A stretch of 40,724 bases of DNA from Actinomycetota bacterium (GTDB taxonomy: Bacteria; Actinomycetota; Actinomycetes; Streptosporangiales; Streptosporangiaceae), in assembly GCA_003164955.1 (NCBI GenBank), contig PLRW01000029.1, forward strand, positions 1 to 40,724, given 5' to 3'. Shown piece by piece: positions 1-8,286 of the stretch. Numbering within the stretch: the stretch's first letter is position 1; each line of letters starts with the position of its first letter. Below the pieces are notes generated by a model that searched no databases, was not told the DNA's origin, and worked only from the letters and a program-made list of their open reading frames with translations. The position numbers and the translations under genes are program-made.

Positions 1-1905
1 CTGAGCCGGCCGTGGCGCCGGGCGTCCTGGGCCACGCTGCTGCTGATCGGCGCGGCCCGGCTGATCGCCGGCGGGCTGCTGCCGCTGCAGCTGGCGCTGG
101 CCACGGGTGTGACCGTGGGGGCCGGGCTGCTGGTGGCGTTCGGGGTGCCGGACCGGCGGATGGGTCCCGCCGGGGTGGCAGCGGCGCTGCGTGCGGGCGG
201 GGTGCCGGTCAGCCAGGTGACCGGGCCGCTGCGCGCTGCGAAGGGATCGCGGCCGTTCGAGGCGACCACCGGCGACGGGAATGGCCTGTTCGTGAAGGTT
301 TTCGGCTCCGATCAGCGGGACGCCGACCTGCTGTACCGGGCCTGGCGCGGCATCCGGCTGCGCGGCGTCGGCGACACCAGGCCCGCGGCCTCGCTGTTCA
401 AGGCCGTCGAGCATGAGGCGCTGCTGGGCGTGATGGCCGAGCGGGCCGGGGTCGCGGTGCCGCACGTCGGCCAGGTCATCAGGGCCGGCGACGGGTCAGT
501 CCTGCTGACCATGGACCTGGTTGCGGGCACGTCTTTGGACGAGGTCCCGGCCGATCGGATCACCGATCAGCTCGCCCGGACCCTGTGGCGCGAGGTCGGC
601 CGGCTCCATCGGGCCAGGATCGCGCACCGGTCGCTGCACGGCAGCAACATCATGATCGGCCAGGACGGGTCTGCGGTGCTGGTCGACTTCAGCTTCGCCG
701 AGCTCGCTGCGACCAGCCGTCAGAGAGCGATCGACGTGGCCGAGCTGCTCACCTCGCTGGCCGGGCGGATCGGCCCGGACCGTGCTGTCGCCACCGCGGC
801 GGCCGAGATCGGCACCGGCGGCGTCGCCACCGCCGTGCCGCTGCTGCAGCCGCTCGCCCTGTCGGCCGGCACCCGGCGCGCGATCAAGGGCCAGGACGGG
901 CTGCTGAAGAACACGCGCGCGGCCGCGATCGCGGCCTGCGGCGACGACGCTGACAAGGATCTCGTCCGGCTGCAGCGGGTACGGCCGCGCACGCTGCTGG
1001 CGATCGCGGCGCTGGCCGGCGCCTTTTACTTCCTGCTTCCCCAGATCGCCGATGTGAGCAGCAGCTGGCACGCGCTGCAGCACGTTAACTGGGCCTGGCT
1101 GCCGGTGATCATCGGCCTGTCCGCGCTGACCTACGTGGCCAGCGCGATGGCGCTGATCGGCGCGGTTCCCGGGCATGTCCCGTTCGGCCCGGCCGTGCTG
1201 ACGCAGGGCGCCTCATCATTCATCAACCGGGTATCGCCAGCCAACGTCGGCGGGATGGCGCTGAACGCCCGGTTCCTGCACAAGAGCGGCACCAGCACCC
1301 CGGCCAGCGTCGCGGCGGTCGGCGTGAACGCCCTCGCGGGCGCCGTCATGCATGTCGTGCTGATCGTGGTTTTCTTCGCGCTGGCCGGCCACGACCTCAC
1401 CAAGGCGTTCAAGCTGCCGTCCGGCAGCAAGATCCTGCTCGCCCTGGCGGTGATCATCGCGGTCATCGGAGTAGTCCTGGCGACACGCCCCGGCCGCCGC
1501 TGGACCCGCAAGCAGCTGATCCCCGGCGCCCGTGCCGCGGCCGGCAGCCTGCGGCAGGCCGCCGCCAGCCCGGTCAAGCTGGGCCTGCTGTTCGGCGGCT
1601 CGGCCCTGATCACCCTGGCCTACATCGCCGGGCTGGACGCCTCGGTCCAGGCGTTCGGCGGGGGTCCTGGCCTGGTCGTGCTCGGCGCGGTGTACCTGGC
1701 CGCCGCGGCGCTGGCGGCGGCAGCCCCCACGCCCGGCGGCCTCGGCGCGATCGAGGCGGCGCTGGTCGCCGGGCTGACCGGCGTCGGCATGCAGCCCGGG
1801 CCCGCGGTCTCGGCCGTGCTGCTGTACCGGCTGGCCACCTACTGGCTGCCGGTACTACCCGGCTGGCTGTGCTGGCGGTCCCTGCAACACCGGGGATACG
1901 TGTGA
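1..1905 (+). CDS. LPG-synthase-like membrane protein with kinase-like domain (5' end outside window)
   Basis: The frame is open from the first base, so the true start lies to the left; 634 residues are visible. Order: one or more membrane helices (about 1-45), a kinase-like domain (about 75-310), then a polytopic C-terminal domain (about 325-634) of the lysylphosphatidylglycerol synthase transmembrane / UPF0104 type, with the family-typical PTPGGLGAIEAAL stretch and YRLATYWLPVLPGW at the end. In the kinase-like part the catalytic loop reads AHRSLHGSNIM and the metal loop VDFSF. The HRD aspartate is therefore serine, while the Asn and the DFG-like Asp remain. Families with this membrane domain move or modify lipids, and the kinase-like part may be regulatory or inactive; that is inference. 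It heads a + strand cluster whose later members also fuse kinase-like and lipid-enzyme-like domains. The family call is firm for the C-terminal domain and weaker for function. Confidence 0.85.
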   Translation: MSRPWRRASWATLLLIGAARLIAGGLLPLQLALATGVTVGAGLLVAFGVPDRRMGPAGVAAALRAGGVPVSQVTGPLRAAKGSRPFEATTGDGNGLFVKVFGSDQRDADLLYRAWRGIRLRGVGDTRPAASLFKAVEHEALLGVMAERAGVAVPHVGQVIRAGDGSVLLTMDLVAGTSLDEVPADRITDQLARTLWREVGRLHRARIAHRSLHGSNIMIGQDGSAVLVDFSFAELAATSRQRAIDVAELLTSLAGRIGPDRAVATAAAEIGTGGVATAVPLLQPLALSAGTRRAIKGQDGLLKNTRAAAIAACGDDADKDLVRLQRVRPRTLLAIAALAGAFYFLLPQIADVSSSWHALQHVNWAWLPVIIGLSALTYVASAMALIGAVPGHVPFGPAVLTQGASSFINRVSPANVGGMALNARFLHKSGTSTPASVAAVGVNALAGAVMHVVLIVVFFALAGHDLTKAFKLPSGSKILLALAVIIAVIGVVLATRPGRRWTRKQLIPGARAAAGSLRQAAASPVKLGLLFGGSALITLAYIAGLDASVQAFGGGPGLVVLGAVYLAAAALAAAAPTPGGLGAIEAALVAGLTGVGMQPGPAVSAVLLYRLATYWLPVLPGWLCWRSLQHRGYV

Positions 1906-2063
1906 CCGCCGGCCCGCGGCCGGCCCAGCGCGCACCAGCGCGGGTGCCGGTCGTGCCCGCCGGTCGCCGCCGCCTCTCAGGCGGTGCCCCGCCCGCAGAA
2001 GCGGGGTCCCAGGCTCCGGGCACGTGCGGAGCAACCTTTTCTTCTCGACCCGCACGGAACGTG

Positions 2064-3035
2064 ATGAGAGCAGAGCCGGAACGACGGACGGTGGCGTACG
2101 TAGCCTGTCTGGCGCTGGCCATCGTGTGCTGCGCCTGCGCCTGCGCCTGCGGCAGCGCGGCGGCTGACCATGCTGACGGGGCCGCCCAGCACGGCGCCGT
2201 CATTACCGTCGGGTCATTCGACTTCCCGGAGAGCGTGCTCCTCGCCGACATCTACGCCGGCGCGCTCACGGCGCAGGGCTTCCCCGTCCGCGTCCTGCCG
2301 GACCTGGGCCCTCGCGAGCTGGTGGACCCGGCGCTGATGAGCGGACTTGTCCAGGTCGTGCCGGAGTACTCCGGGTCGGCGCTGGAGTTCGTCAGCCTGG
2401 GACGGCAGTCCGCGACCTCCGATGTTACAGCGACCGGCAGGACGCTGGCCGGGTGGGCGGCTGGCCGGGGGCTGGTGGCGGGGCGCCCGTCCGCCGCGCA
2501 GGACGCCAACGTCATCGTGGTCACCGCCGCGACCGCGGCCCGCTATGGCCTGCGATCGGTCGCCGACCTGGCCCGGGTGGCGCCGCGGCTGGCGTTCGGC
2601 GGCCCGCCCGAATGCCCGGAACGCGTCTACTGCCTGCTCGGGCTGAGGCAGGTCTACGGGCTCCGGTTCCGGGTTTTCATACCGCTGGACGCCGGCGGCC
2701 CGCTGACGCTGCAGGCCCTGGAGGCAGGGGACGTCGGCGTCGCGCTGCTGTTCAGCACCGATCCGGCCCTCACGGCGGATCATCTGGTGGTGCTGGCCGA
2801 TGACCGCGGCCTGCAGCCGGCCGAGAACGTCGTCCCGCTGGTCCGCCGGGATATTGTCGCCCGCTACGGCCCGCGGCTGGTCGCGGTACTCAACACGGTG
2901 TCGGCCCGCCTGACTACCGGCTCGCTGCGCGCCCTGAACGCGCGGGTGGAACTACGCGGGCAGGATCCGCGCCTGGTGGCTGAGAGCTGGCTGCGGGCGC
3001 AGGGGCTGGCCTCGGCAGGGGGTGCGTCGCATTGA
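2064..3035 (+). CDS. Glycine betaine/osmoprotectant-type substrate-binding lipoprotein
   Basis: 323 residues. The N-terminus is a lipoprotein signal: two arginines, a hydrophobic stretch, then several cysteines in a row (CCACACACGSA), so which Cys is lipidated is not certain. The mature part matches the OpuAC/ProX class of quaternary-amine binding proteins: ITVGSFDFPESVLLADIY near its start, PEYSGSALEF in the middle, and a two-lobe length. The ATG at 2064 follows a GTG at 2061 and either could start; the frame runs further upstream but overlaps the preceding gene and lacks the signal. Its stop overlaps the TTG start of the next gene (TTGA), suggesting translational coupling. No ABC permease or ATPase gene is near, so it may be a lone sensor or ligand carrier rather than part of a transporter. 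The family call is good; the ligand is unknown. Confidence 0.85.
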   Translation: MRAEPERRTVAYVACLALAIVCCACACACGSAAADHADGAAQHGAVITVGSFDFPESVLLADIYAGALTAQGFPVRVLPDLGPRELVDPALMSGLVQVVPEYSGSALEFVSLGRQSATSDVTATGRTLAGWAAGRGLVAGRPSAAQDANVIVVTAATAARYGLRSVADLARVAPRLAFGGPPECPERVYCLLGLRQVYGLRFRVFIPLDAGGPLTLQALEAGDVGVALLFSTDPALTADHLVVLADDRGLQPAENVVPLVRRDIVARYGPRLVAVLNTVSARLTTGSLRALNARVELRGQDPRLVAESWLRAQGLASAGGASH

Positions 3036-5290
3036 GCGAGAACGTGGAAAGGGTAACCGCGCCGACTGGCACGGCGAGCCTTGCGCCGGGTCCCGCCGTG
3101 CGGCGGACGCCGCGGCGGCGCCCGACGGGTGCGCCCCCGCCGCTCCCGCACCCGGTCTCGGTCACCACCAGGGCCTGGCTGGTCCTGGCGGTTGTCGTCC
3201 TGGCCGGCGTGATCGTGATCTCGGTGCGGGCCCCGTCGCTGCGGCTCGATAATCAGGTCAACTCGGCGGTGCTCCGGTTTTTCGCGCGGGCCCGGACGCC
3301 GTGGCTGACCGGCGTCGCCAACGGGATCTACACGGCCGGCTCCGGATGGGGGGCCACGGTGCTCGGGCTGTCGGCGGTCGTGCTGATAATCGCGTTCCGG
3401 CGCTGGCGGCACCTGCTGGTGTTCCTGTGCAGCCTGTTCGCCCTCACGCTCGCCATGGACGTGATCACCGAGGGGATGACCCGGCCGCGGCCGTACGGCG
3501 TGCTGATCATCGGTAACTGGACGGGGTATTCCGCGCCGGCGCTCTCGGTGACGATCCTCGCGTTCCTGCTGGTGAGCATCGCGTACTGCCTGGTCGTGCC
3601 GGGACGGCCCCGCACTTATGCGAAGGCGGCCATCGCGGTCATCGTCGTCGTGTTCTGCCTGGCCTGCCTGTACTTGGCCGTCGATCGCATCGATGACCTG
3701 CTCCTGGGTGTGGCGCTCGCGGTCGCGATCCCGGTCAGCGCGTTCCGTTTCTTCACCCCGAACGAGGTCTTCCCGGTCGCCTACCGGCGCGGCAACACCG
3801 CGCACGTCGATGTGACCGGCGCGCGCGGCGAAGCGATCCGGCAGGGCGTACGCGACCAGCTCGGGGTCACCGTCACCGGCATCACGCCGGTCGGGCTGGC
3901 GTCCTCAGCCGGGTCCACGCCGCTGCGGCTGCAGACCGAGGGCGCCCCGCAGGAGTACCTGTTCGGCAAGCTCTACACCAAGGGCCACGTCCGCGCCGAC
4001 CGCTGGTACAAAATCTGGCGGACGATCCTGTACGGATCCCTGGAGGACGAGCACCCCTTCCAGACCGTGCGGCGCCTGGCCGAGTACGAGGACTACGCCC
4101 TGCGCCTGCTGCAGGACATCGGGATCACCGTGGCCAGGCCCTACGGCATCGTGGAGATCACCCCCGAACGGGAATACCTGCTGGTCACCGAGTACTTCGA
4201 CGGCGCGGTGGAAATCGGCGGCGCCGACCTCGACGACCAGCTGATCGACCAGGGGCTGCTGCTGATCCGCACCCTGTGGGACGCGGGAATCGCCCACCGC
4301 GACATCAAGCCGGGCAACCTGATGGTCCGCGGCGGGCGGCTGCTGCTGATCGACGTGGCCTTCGCCCAGGTCCGCCCCTCGCCGTGGCGGCAGGCCGTCG
4401 ACCTGGGCAACATGATGCTGGTCCTGGCCGTCCGCACCGACCCCGCGCGGGTCTACCGGCGGGCGCTGAACTATTTCACCGCGGCCGAGCTCGCCGAGGC
4501 CTTCGCCGCCACCCGCGGGGTCGCCAGCCCGACACAGCTGCGCGCCTTCATGAAACGCGATCCCCGGGACCTGCTCGCCGAGTTCCGCACGCTCGCCCCG
4601 CAGCGACGCCCGATCGTGCTGCAGCGCTGGAGCGCCCGGCGGGTCACCCTGGCCGCCGCGATGCTCGCCCTCTTCACGGTGCCCGCCGTCTTCGGCATCG
4701 CCTTGCTGGTGCCGGACACCGCGACCACAGGGGTGCACCTCACACTGGTGCGCGCGGCCACCTGGGCACCCGATTGCGGTACGGGCCATGCGATGATCCT
4801 GGCCGCCCAGGCAGTTCCCTCGGCGGCCTTCCTGCCCTGCATCGCCGCGGTCCCGTCGGGCTGGACCGCGGCCGGCCCCGAGATCGCCAGCGGGCAGGCC
4901 AGCTTCGTGCTGGACTCCGGTTCCCTGGCCGGGGGCGGCGGCGTCCGGTTCGTGCTCGGCCAGTCAGGCCAGCAGCTGCAGACGGTGACGATCACCCTGA
5001 CCGCGACCTGCGACATTGCCGGCGCCCGGCAGATTCCTTCCGGCCAGCCCGGCATGCGCCGGTTCGAGCGCCCGCCGAGCCAGGTACCTGGGTACTCCGG
5101 CGTTCGCTACGACGTCTTCCCTGGCGGCTGCGTGACCTACCGGTTCGTCCTTGGGCCCGGCGCGTCCCCGGTCGTGACCACCACGGTCGACACCGCGGTG
5201 GCGTTCATGCCCCGGTCGGCGCTGGTCGGCTATGTCCGGCGTACCGAGGGCCTGGCCTTGTGCGGGCGAGGTGCCGCATGCCCGGGATGA
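3032..5290 (+). CDS. PAP2-like / kinase-like / exported-domain fusion protein, copy 1
   Basis: 752 residues, TTG start overlapping the preceding stop. Order: Arg/Pro-rich cytoplasmic tail (1-45); PAP2-like six-helix domain (about 46-250); kinase-like domain (about 260-535); one membrane helix (about 537-560); an exported domain with at least five cysteines (560-752) ending GRGAACPG. The PAP2 part keeps TRPRPYG (about 150), but the PSGH position reads YSAPALS and the last motif reads YLAVDRIDDLL, so both catalytic histidines are absent. The kinase part keeps AHRDIKPGNLM (His about 422), a YEDYALRLL helix Glu and LIDVAF in place of DFG; it resembles RIO/ABC1/Bud32-like kinases more than PknB. 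It may be a membrane receptor or lipid-linked signalling kinase with a dead lipid-phosphatase scaffold; that is inference. It is a close paralogue of the gene at 6088. Confidence 0.85.
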   Translation: MSENVERVTAPTGTASLAPGPAVRRTPRRRPTGAPPPLPHPVSVTTRAWLVLAVVVLAGVIVISVRAPSLRLDNQVNSAVLRFFARARTPWLTGVANGIYTAGSGWGATVLGLSAVVLIIAFRRWRHLLVFLCSLFALTLAMDVITEGMTRPRPYGVLIIGNWTGYSAPALSVTILAFLLVSIAYCLVVPGRPRTYAKAAIAVIVVVFCLACLYLAVDRIDDLLLGVALAVAIPVSAFRFFTPNEVFPVAYRRGNTAHVDVTGARGEAIRQGVRDQLGVTVTGITPVGLASSAGSTPLRLQTEGAPQEYLFGKLYTKGHVRADRWYKIWRTILYGSLEDEHPFQTVRRLAEYEDYALRLLQDIGITVARPYGIVEITPEREYLLVTEYFDGAVEIGGADLDDQLIDQGLLLIRTLWDAGIAHRDIKPGNLMVRGGRLLLIDVAFAQVRPSPWRQAVDLGNMMLVLAVRTDPARVYRRALNYFTAAELAEAFAATRGVASPTQLRAFMKRDPRDLLAEFRTLAPQRRPIVLQRWSARRVTLAAAMLALFTVPAVFGIALLVPDTATTGVHLTLVRAATWAPDCGTGHAMILAAQAVPSAAFLPCIAAVPSGWTAAGPEIASGQASFVLDSGSLAGGGGVRFVLGQSGQQLQTVTITLTATCDIAGARQIPSGQPGMRRFERPPSQVPGYSGVRYDVFPGGCVTYRFVLGPGASPVVTTTVDTAVAFMPRSALVGYVRRTEGLALCGRGAACPG

Positions 5291-6009
5291 CCCGGGTGGC
5301 CACGGCCCGGCGGCAGGAGGAGGCGCTTCTTGGCCGCCCCCGGCGGGCCGCTTTGCTGACCGCCGGGGTGGTGGCGGTCACGGCCGTGGTGTTCGCCCTG
5401 GTCGCCGACCACGGCACGCTGGCCCGCATCCAGCGGCTGGACGATGCGTGGCTGCGGCTGATGATCTCCGGCCGGACGCCCCCGCTGACCGCCATCGCCA
5501 AGGTCTTCAACGTGCTCGGGCTGGTGTACGTCACGCTGCCGGTGCGGATCGCCCTGGCCGGGTTCCTGGCCCTGCGCCGCCAGTGGTGGCACCTGGCCGC
5601 CTTCACCGCCGCCATCGTGCTGTCGGAGGTGCTGATCGGCCCGCTGAAAGGCATCTACGACCGGACCAGGCCACCCGGATCGCTGGTCGCCACCACCAAT
5701 GCCTCATTCCCGTCCGGACACGCCATCGCCGCGTCGGTCACCGTCATCGCGGCGGTCATCGCCCTGGTCCCCGCGGGACGACGGCGTGTCCTGTGGGGCG
5801 CGGCCGCGGTGGCGTTCTCGATCGTGATGGGGCTCTCCCGCGCCTACCTCGCTGCCCACTGGCTCTCCGACGCCACCGCCGGCATCCTGCTCGGCACCTC
5901 CTGCGCCCTGGTCACCGCGCTGGTTGCCGACCAGTTCCAGCGGCGGCAGAACAGGCTGCAGCGGGCCGCCGGGACGCAGTGTCTGGCGGGCGGGCGGGAG
6001 TACGTATGA
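5278..6009 (+). CDS. PAP2-family membrane phosphatase with intact active site
   Basis: 243 residues. All three PAP2 signatures are present: KGIYDRTRPP (about 125), FPSGHAIA (about 145) and SRAYLAAHWLSDATAG (about 187-200), so both catalytic histidines and the Arg/Lys phosphate ligands are kept. Six membrane helices fit the hydrophobic pattern. The family removes phosphate from lipid phosphates such as phosphatidic acid or undecaprenyl pyrophosphate on the outer face of the membrane. GAGG at 5268-5271 sits six bases before the ATG at 5278; a second ATG at 5287 overlaps the preceding stop as ATGA and is also possible. It lies between two paralogues whose own PAP2 domains lack the histidines, so it may supply the activity they lost (inference). 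Confidence 0.92.
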   Translation: MPGMTRVATARRQEEALLGRPRRAALLTAGVVAVTAVVFALVADHGTLARIQRLDDAWLRLMISGRTPPLTAIAKVFNVLGLVYVTLPVRIALAGFLALRRQWWHLAAFTAAIVLSEVLIGPLKGIYDRTRPPGSLVATTNASFPSGHAIAASVTVIAAVIALVPAGRRRVLWGAAAVAFSIVMGLSRAYLAAHWLSDATAGILLGTSCALVTALVADQFQRRQNRLQRAAGTQCLAGGREYV

Positions 6010-6095
6010 AATCGCGCACGGTGCTCATAGCGGTGGCCAGCAGCTGGCTGCGCGCACATGGGCTGATCTCGGCGGGGGTGACGCACGTTGGGTGA
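6006..6095 (+). pseudogene. Relic of the binding-protein C-terminus (29-codon ORF)
   Basis: This 29-codon frame starts with ATGA overlap on the PAP2 stop and ends eight bases inside the next gene. Its second half, ASSWLRAHGLISAGVTHVG, matches the C-terminus of the binding lipoprotein that ends at 3035 (AESWLRAQGLASAGGASH). The downstream junction is also alike: in both places the gene runs straight into a TTG start for a PAP2-kinase fusion. It is best read as the leftover 3' end of a duplicated binding-protein gene. It may still be translated and could serve only to couple translation of the next gene. Confidence 0.75.
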
Positions 6096-8277
6096 CGACA
6101 TCAGGCCCGTGGCCGCCGGGAACGGCCCGGCCAGCTTGCCGCCGGGCCCGGCCGTCCATAAGGACCGTCGTAAGCGCCGCCCGACCGGTGCGCCGCCGCC
6201 GCTGCCGCACCCTATCACCATCAGCACAACAGCGTGGCTGATCCTTGGGGCCGTGGCGCTCGCCGGCGCGTTCCTGGCGTCCCAGCACACGCCGTGGCTC
6301 CGGATCGATGACCGGGCAAGCACGTGGGTGCTGCGTCTCCTGGCCGGAATACGGACGCCGTGGCTGACCGATGTGGCCAACGGGATCAACGGGGCGGGCT
6401 CCGGCTGGGGGGCCACCGCGCTCGGCCTGTCGGTGGTCGCCCTGACGATGGCGTTCCGCCGCTGGCGGCACTTGCTGGTGTTCCTGGGAAGCGTGTTGTT
6501 CCTGGAGATTGCCGGGACATCGATCTACTTCGGGCTGTCCAGGCCACGCCCGTACGGCGTAACGATCATCGGCAGCTGGGGCGGGTACTCCGGGGTGTCC
6601 CCCCCGGCGGCGGTCCTGACGATCTTCTTGATGGGCGCCGTCTACTGCCTGGCCGTGCCGGGCCGCCCCCGCACCTACACTAAGGCTGCGGTGGTCGCGG
6701 TGGTCGCCGTGTTCTGTCTGGCTCGCCTGTACCTGGCTGTCGATCACGTGGATGACCTGCTCCTAGGTGTGGCACTCGCCGTCGCGATCCCGGTCACCGC
6801 GTTCCGGTACTTCACCCCGAACGAGGCGTTCCCCGTCGCCTACCGCCGCGGCAACACCGCGCACGTGGATGTGACCGGTCGGCGGGGGCAGGCGATCCGC
6901 CAGGCCGTGCGTGACCAGCTCGGGCTCACGGTGACCGAGATCAAGCCGGTCGGCCTGGAGTCCTCCGCCGGCTCCACGCCGTTGCGGCTGCGAGTCGAAG
7001 GCAGCCCGGAGGAGTTCGTGTTCGCCAAGCTCTACACCAAGGGCCACGTCCGCGCCGACCGCTGGTACAAGCTGTGGCGGACCATCCTGTACGGCTCCCT
7101 GGAGGACGAGCACCCCTTCCAGACCGTGCGGCGCCTGGTCGAGTACGAGGACTATGCCCTGCGCCTGCTGCAGGACATCGGGGTCCGCACGGCCCGGCCG
7201 TACGGCATCGTGGAGATCACGCCCGAGCGCGAGTACATGCTGGTCACCGAATTCCATACCGGCGCCGTCGAAATCGGCGAAGCCGACGTCGACGACACGG
7301 TGATCGACCAGGGACTGCAGCTGATCCGCACGCTGTGGGACGCCGGGATCGCCCACCGCGACATCAAACCAGGCAACCTGATGGTCCGCTCCGGGGAGCT
7401 GCTGCTGATCGACGTGGCCTTCGTCCAGGTGCGCCCGTCACCATGGCGGCAGGCGGTCGACCTGGGCAACATGATGCTCGTCCTGGCCGTGCGCACCGAC
7501 CCGCAGCGGGTCTACCGGCGGGCGCTGGCGTACTTCACCGAAGCCGAGCTCGCCGAAGCATTCGCCGCCACCCGCGGGGTCGCCAGCCCGACCCAGCTGC
7601 GCGCCTTCATGAAACGGCACCCGCGCGACCTGCTCGGCGAATTCCGCGCCCTCGCCCCCCAGCGGCCGCCGATCGCGCTGCAACGCTGGAACATCCGGCG
7701 GGTCGCTCTGGCGGCCGCGATGCTCGCCGTCATCACCGCCGCCGTGGGGGAAACGGGGAATGCCTTCCTCCCGGCCGCCGAAAATCTGGGCGCCTACGCC
7801 CCCAGCTGCGGCACCGGCCATTCGATGATCCTCAGCGCCCAGGCAGTCCCGTCCGCTGCCCTGCTGCCCTGCATCGCCGTGCTCCCGGCGGGCTGGAGCG
7901 TTGGCGGCACGGACATCGCCAGCGGGAGGGCCAGCCTCTGGCTGGACTCCGATCGCGCAGGGCCGCGAGCGGTCACCGTAACCCTCACTGCGACCTGCGA
8001 CACCTCGGGCGCCCAGCAGATCCCCTCCGACCAACCCGGTACGCGCCGGTTCGAGCATCCGCTGAGCCTGGCGCCACAGTTCTCCAGCCTCCGCTTCTAC
8101 ACATTCCCCGGCGGCTGCGCCACCTACCGGTTCAGTTTCGCGCAAGGCACATCCCCCGCGCTGGCCGTCGCCGTCGATAACGCGCTGGCGTTCCAGTCCC
8201 GGTCAACCCTCGTCAACTACGTTCGGCACACCGAAGGTCTCATGCTCTGCGGGCGAGATGCCGCATGCCCGCGATGA
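6088..8277 (+). CDS. PAP2-like / kinase-like / exported-domain fusion protein, copy 2
   Basis: 729 residues, TTG start. It has the same order as the paralogue at 3032: basic Pro-rich tail sharing RRPTGAPPPLPHP; PAP2-like membrane domain; kinase-like domain with AHRDIKPGNLM (about 422) and LIDVAFVQV; one membrane helix (about 537-555); exported domain ending GRDAACPR. The PAP2 histidines are missing here too: the PSGH site reads GYSGVSPPA and the last motif RLYLAVDHVDDLL, where the Arg survives but the catalytic His is Asp. The kinase region is nearly identical between copies, whereas the membrane and exported parts differ more. The exported domain is shorter and lacks the Gly-rich insertion seen near residue 635 of copy 1. 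Possibly two receptors with different outside specificity and a shared output; that is inference. Confidence 0.85.
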   Translation: MGDDIRPVAAGNGPASLPPGPAVHKDRRKRRPTGAPPPLPHPITISTTAWLILGAVALAGAFLASQHTPWLRIDDRASTWVLRLLAGIRTPWLTDVANGINGAGSGWGATALGLSVVALTMAFRRWRHLLVFLGSVLFLEIAGTSIYFGLSRPRPYGVTIIGSWGGYSGVSPPAAVLTIFLMGAVYCLAVPGRPRTYTKAAVVAVVAVFCLARLYLAVDHVDDLLLGVALAVAIPVTAFRYFTPNEAFPVAYRRGNTAHVDVTGRRGQAIRQAVRDQLGLTVTEIKPVGLESSAGSTPLRLRVEGSPEEFVFAKLYTKGHVRADRWYKLWRTILYGSLEDEHPFQTVRRLVEYEDYALRLLQDIGVRTARPYGIVEITPEREYMLVTEFHTGAVEIGEADVDDTVIDQGLQLIRTLWDAGIAHRDIKPGNLMVRSGELLLIDVAFVQVRPSPWRQAVDLGNMMLVLAVRTDPQRVYRRALAYFTEAELAEAFAATRGVASPTQLRAFMKRHPRDLLGEFRALAPQRPPIALQRWNIRRVALAAAMLAVITAAVGETGNAFLPAAENLGAYAPSCGTGHSMILSAQAVPSAALLPCIAVLPAGWSVGGTDIASGRASLWLDSDRAGPRAVTVTLTATCDTSGAQQIPSDQPGTRRFEHPLSLAPQFSSLRFYTFPGGCATYRFSFAQGTSPALAVAVDNALAFQSRSTLVNYVRHTEGLMLCGRDAACPR

Positions 8278-8286
8278 GCAAGTAGC
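8269..8286 (+). pseudogene. Relic of the PAP2 gene start after copy 2
   Basis: At the end of copy 2 the sequence reads ATGCCCGCGATGAGC then TAG, an ATG frame of five codons. At the end of copy 1 the matching bases, ATGCCCGGGATGACC, open the PAP2 phosphatase gene. The preceding 20 or so bases are also alike. It is the right-hand edge of the duplicated unit, showing that the duplication reached into the PAP2 gene start. Confidence 0.6.
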
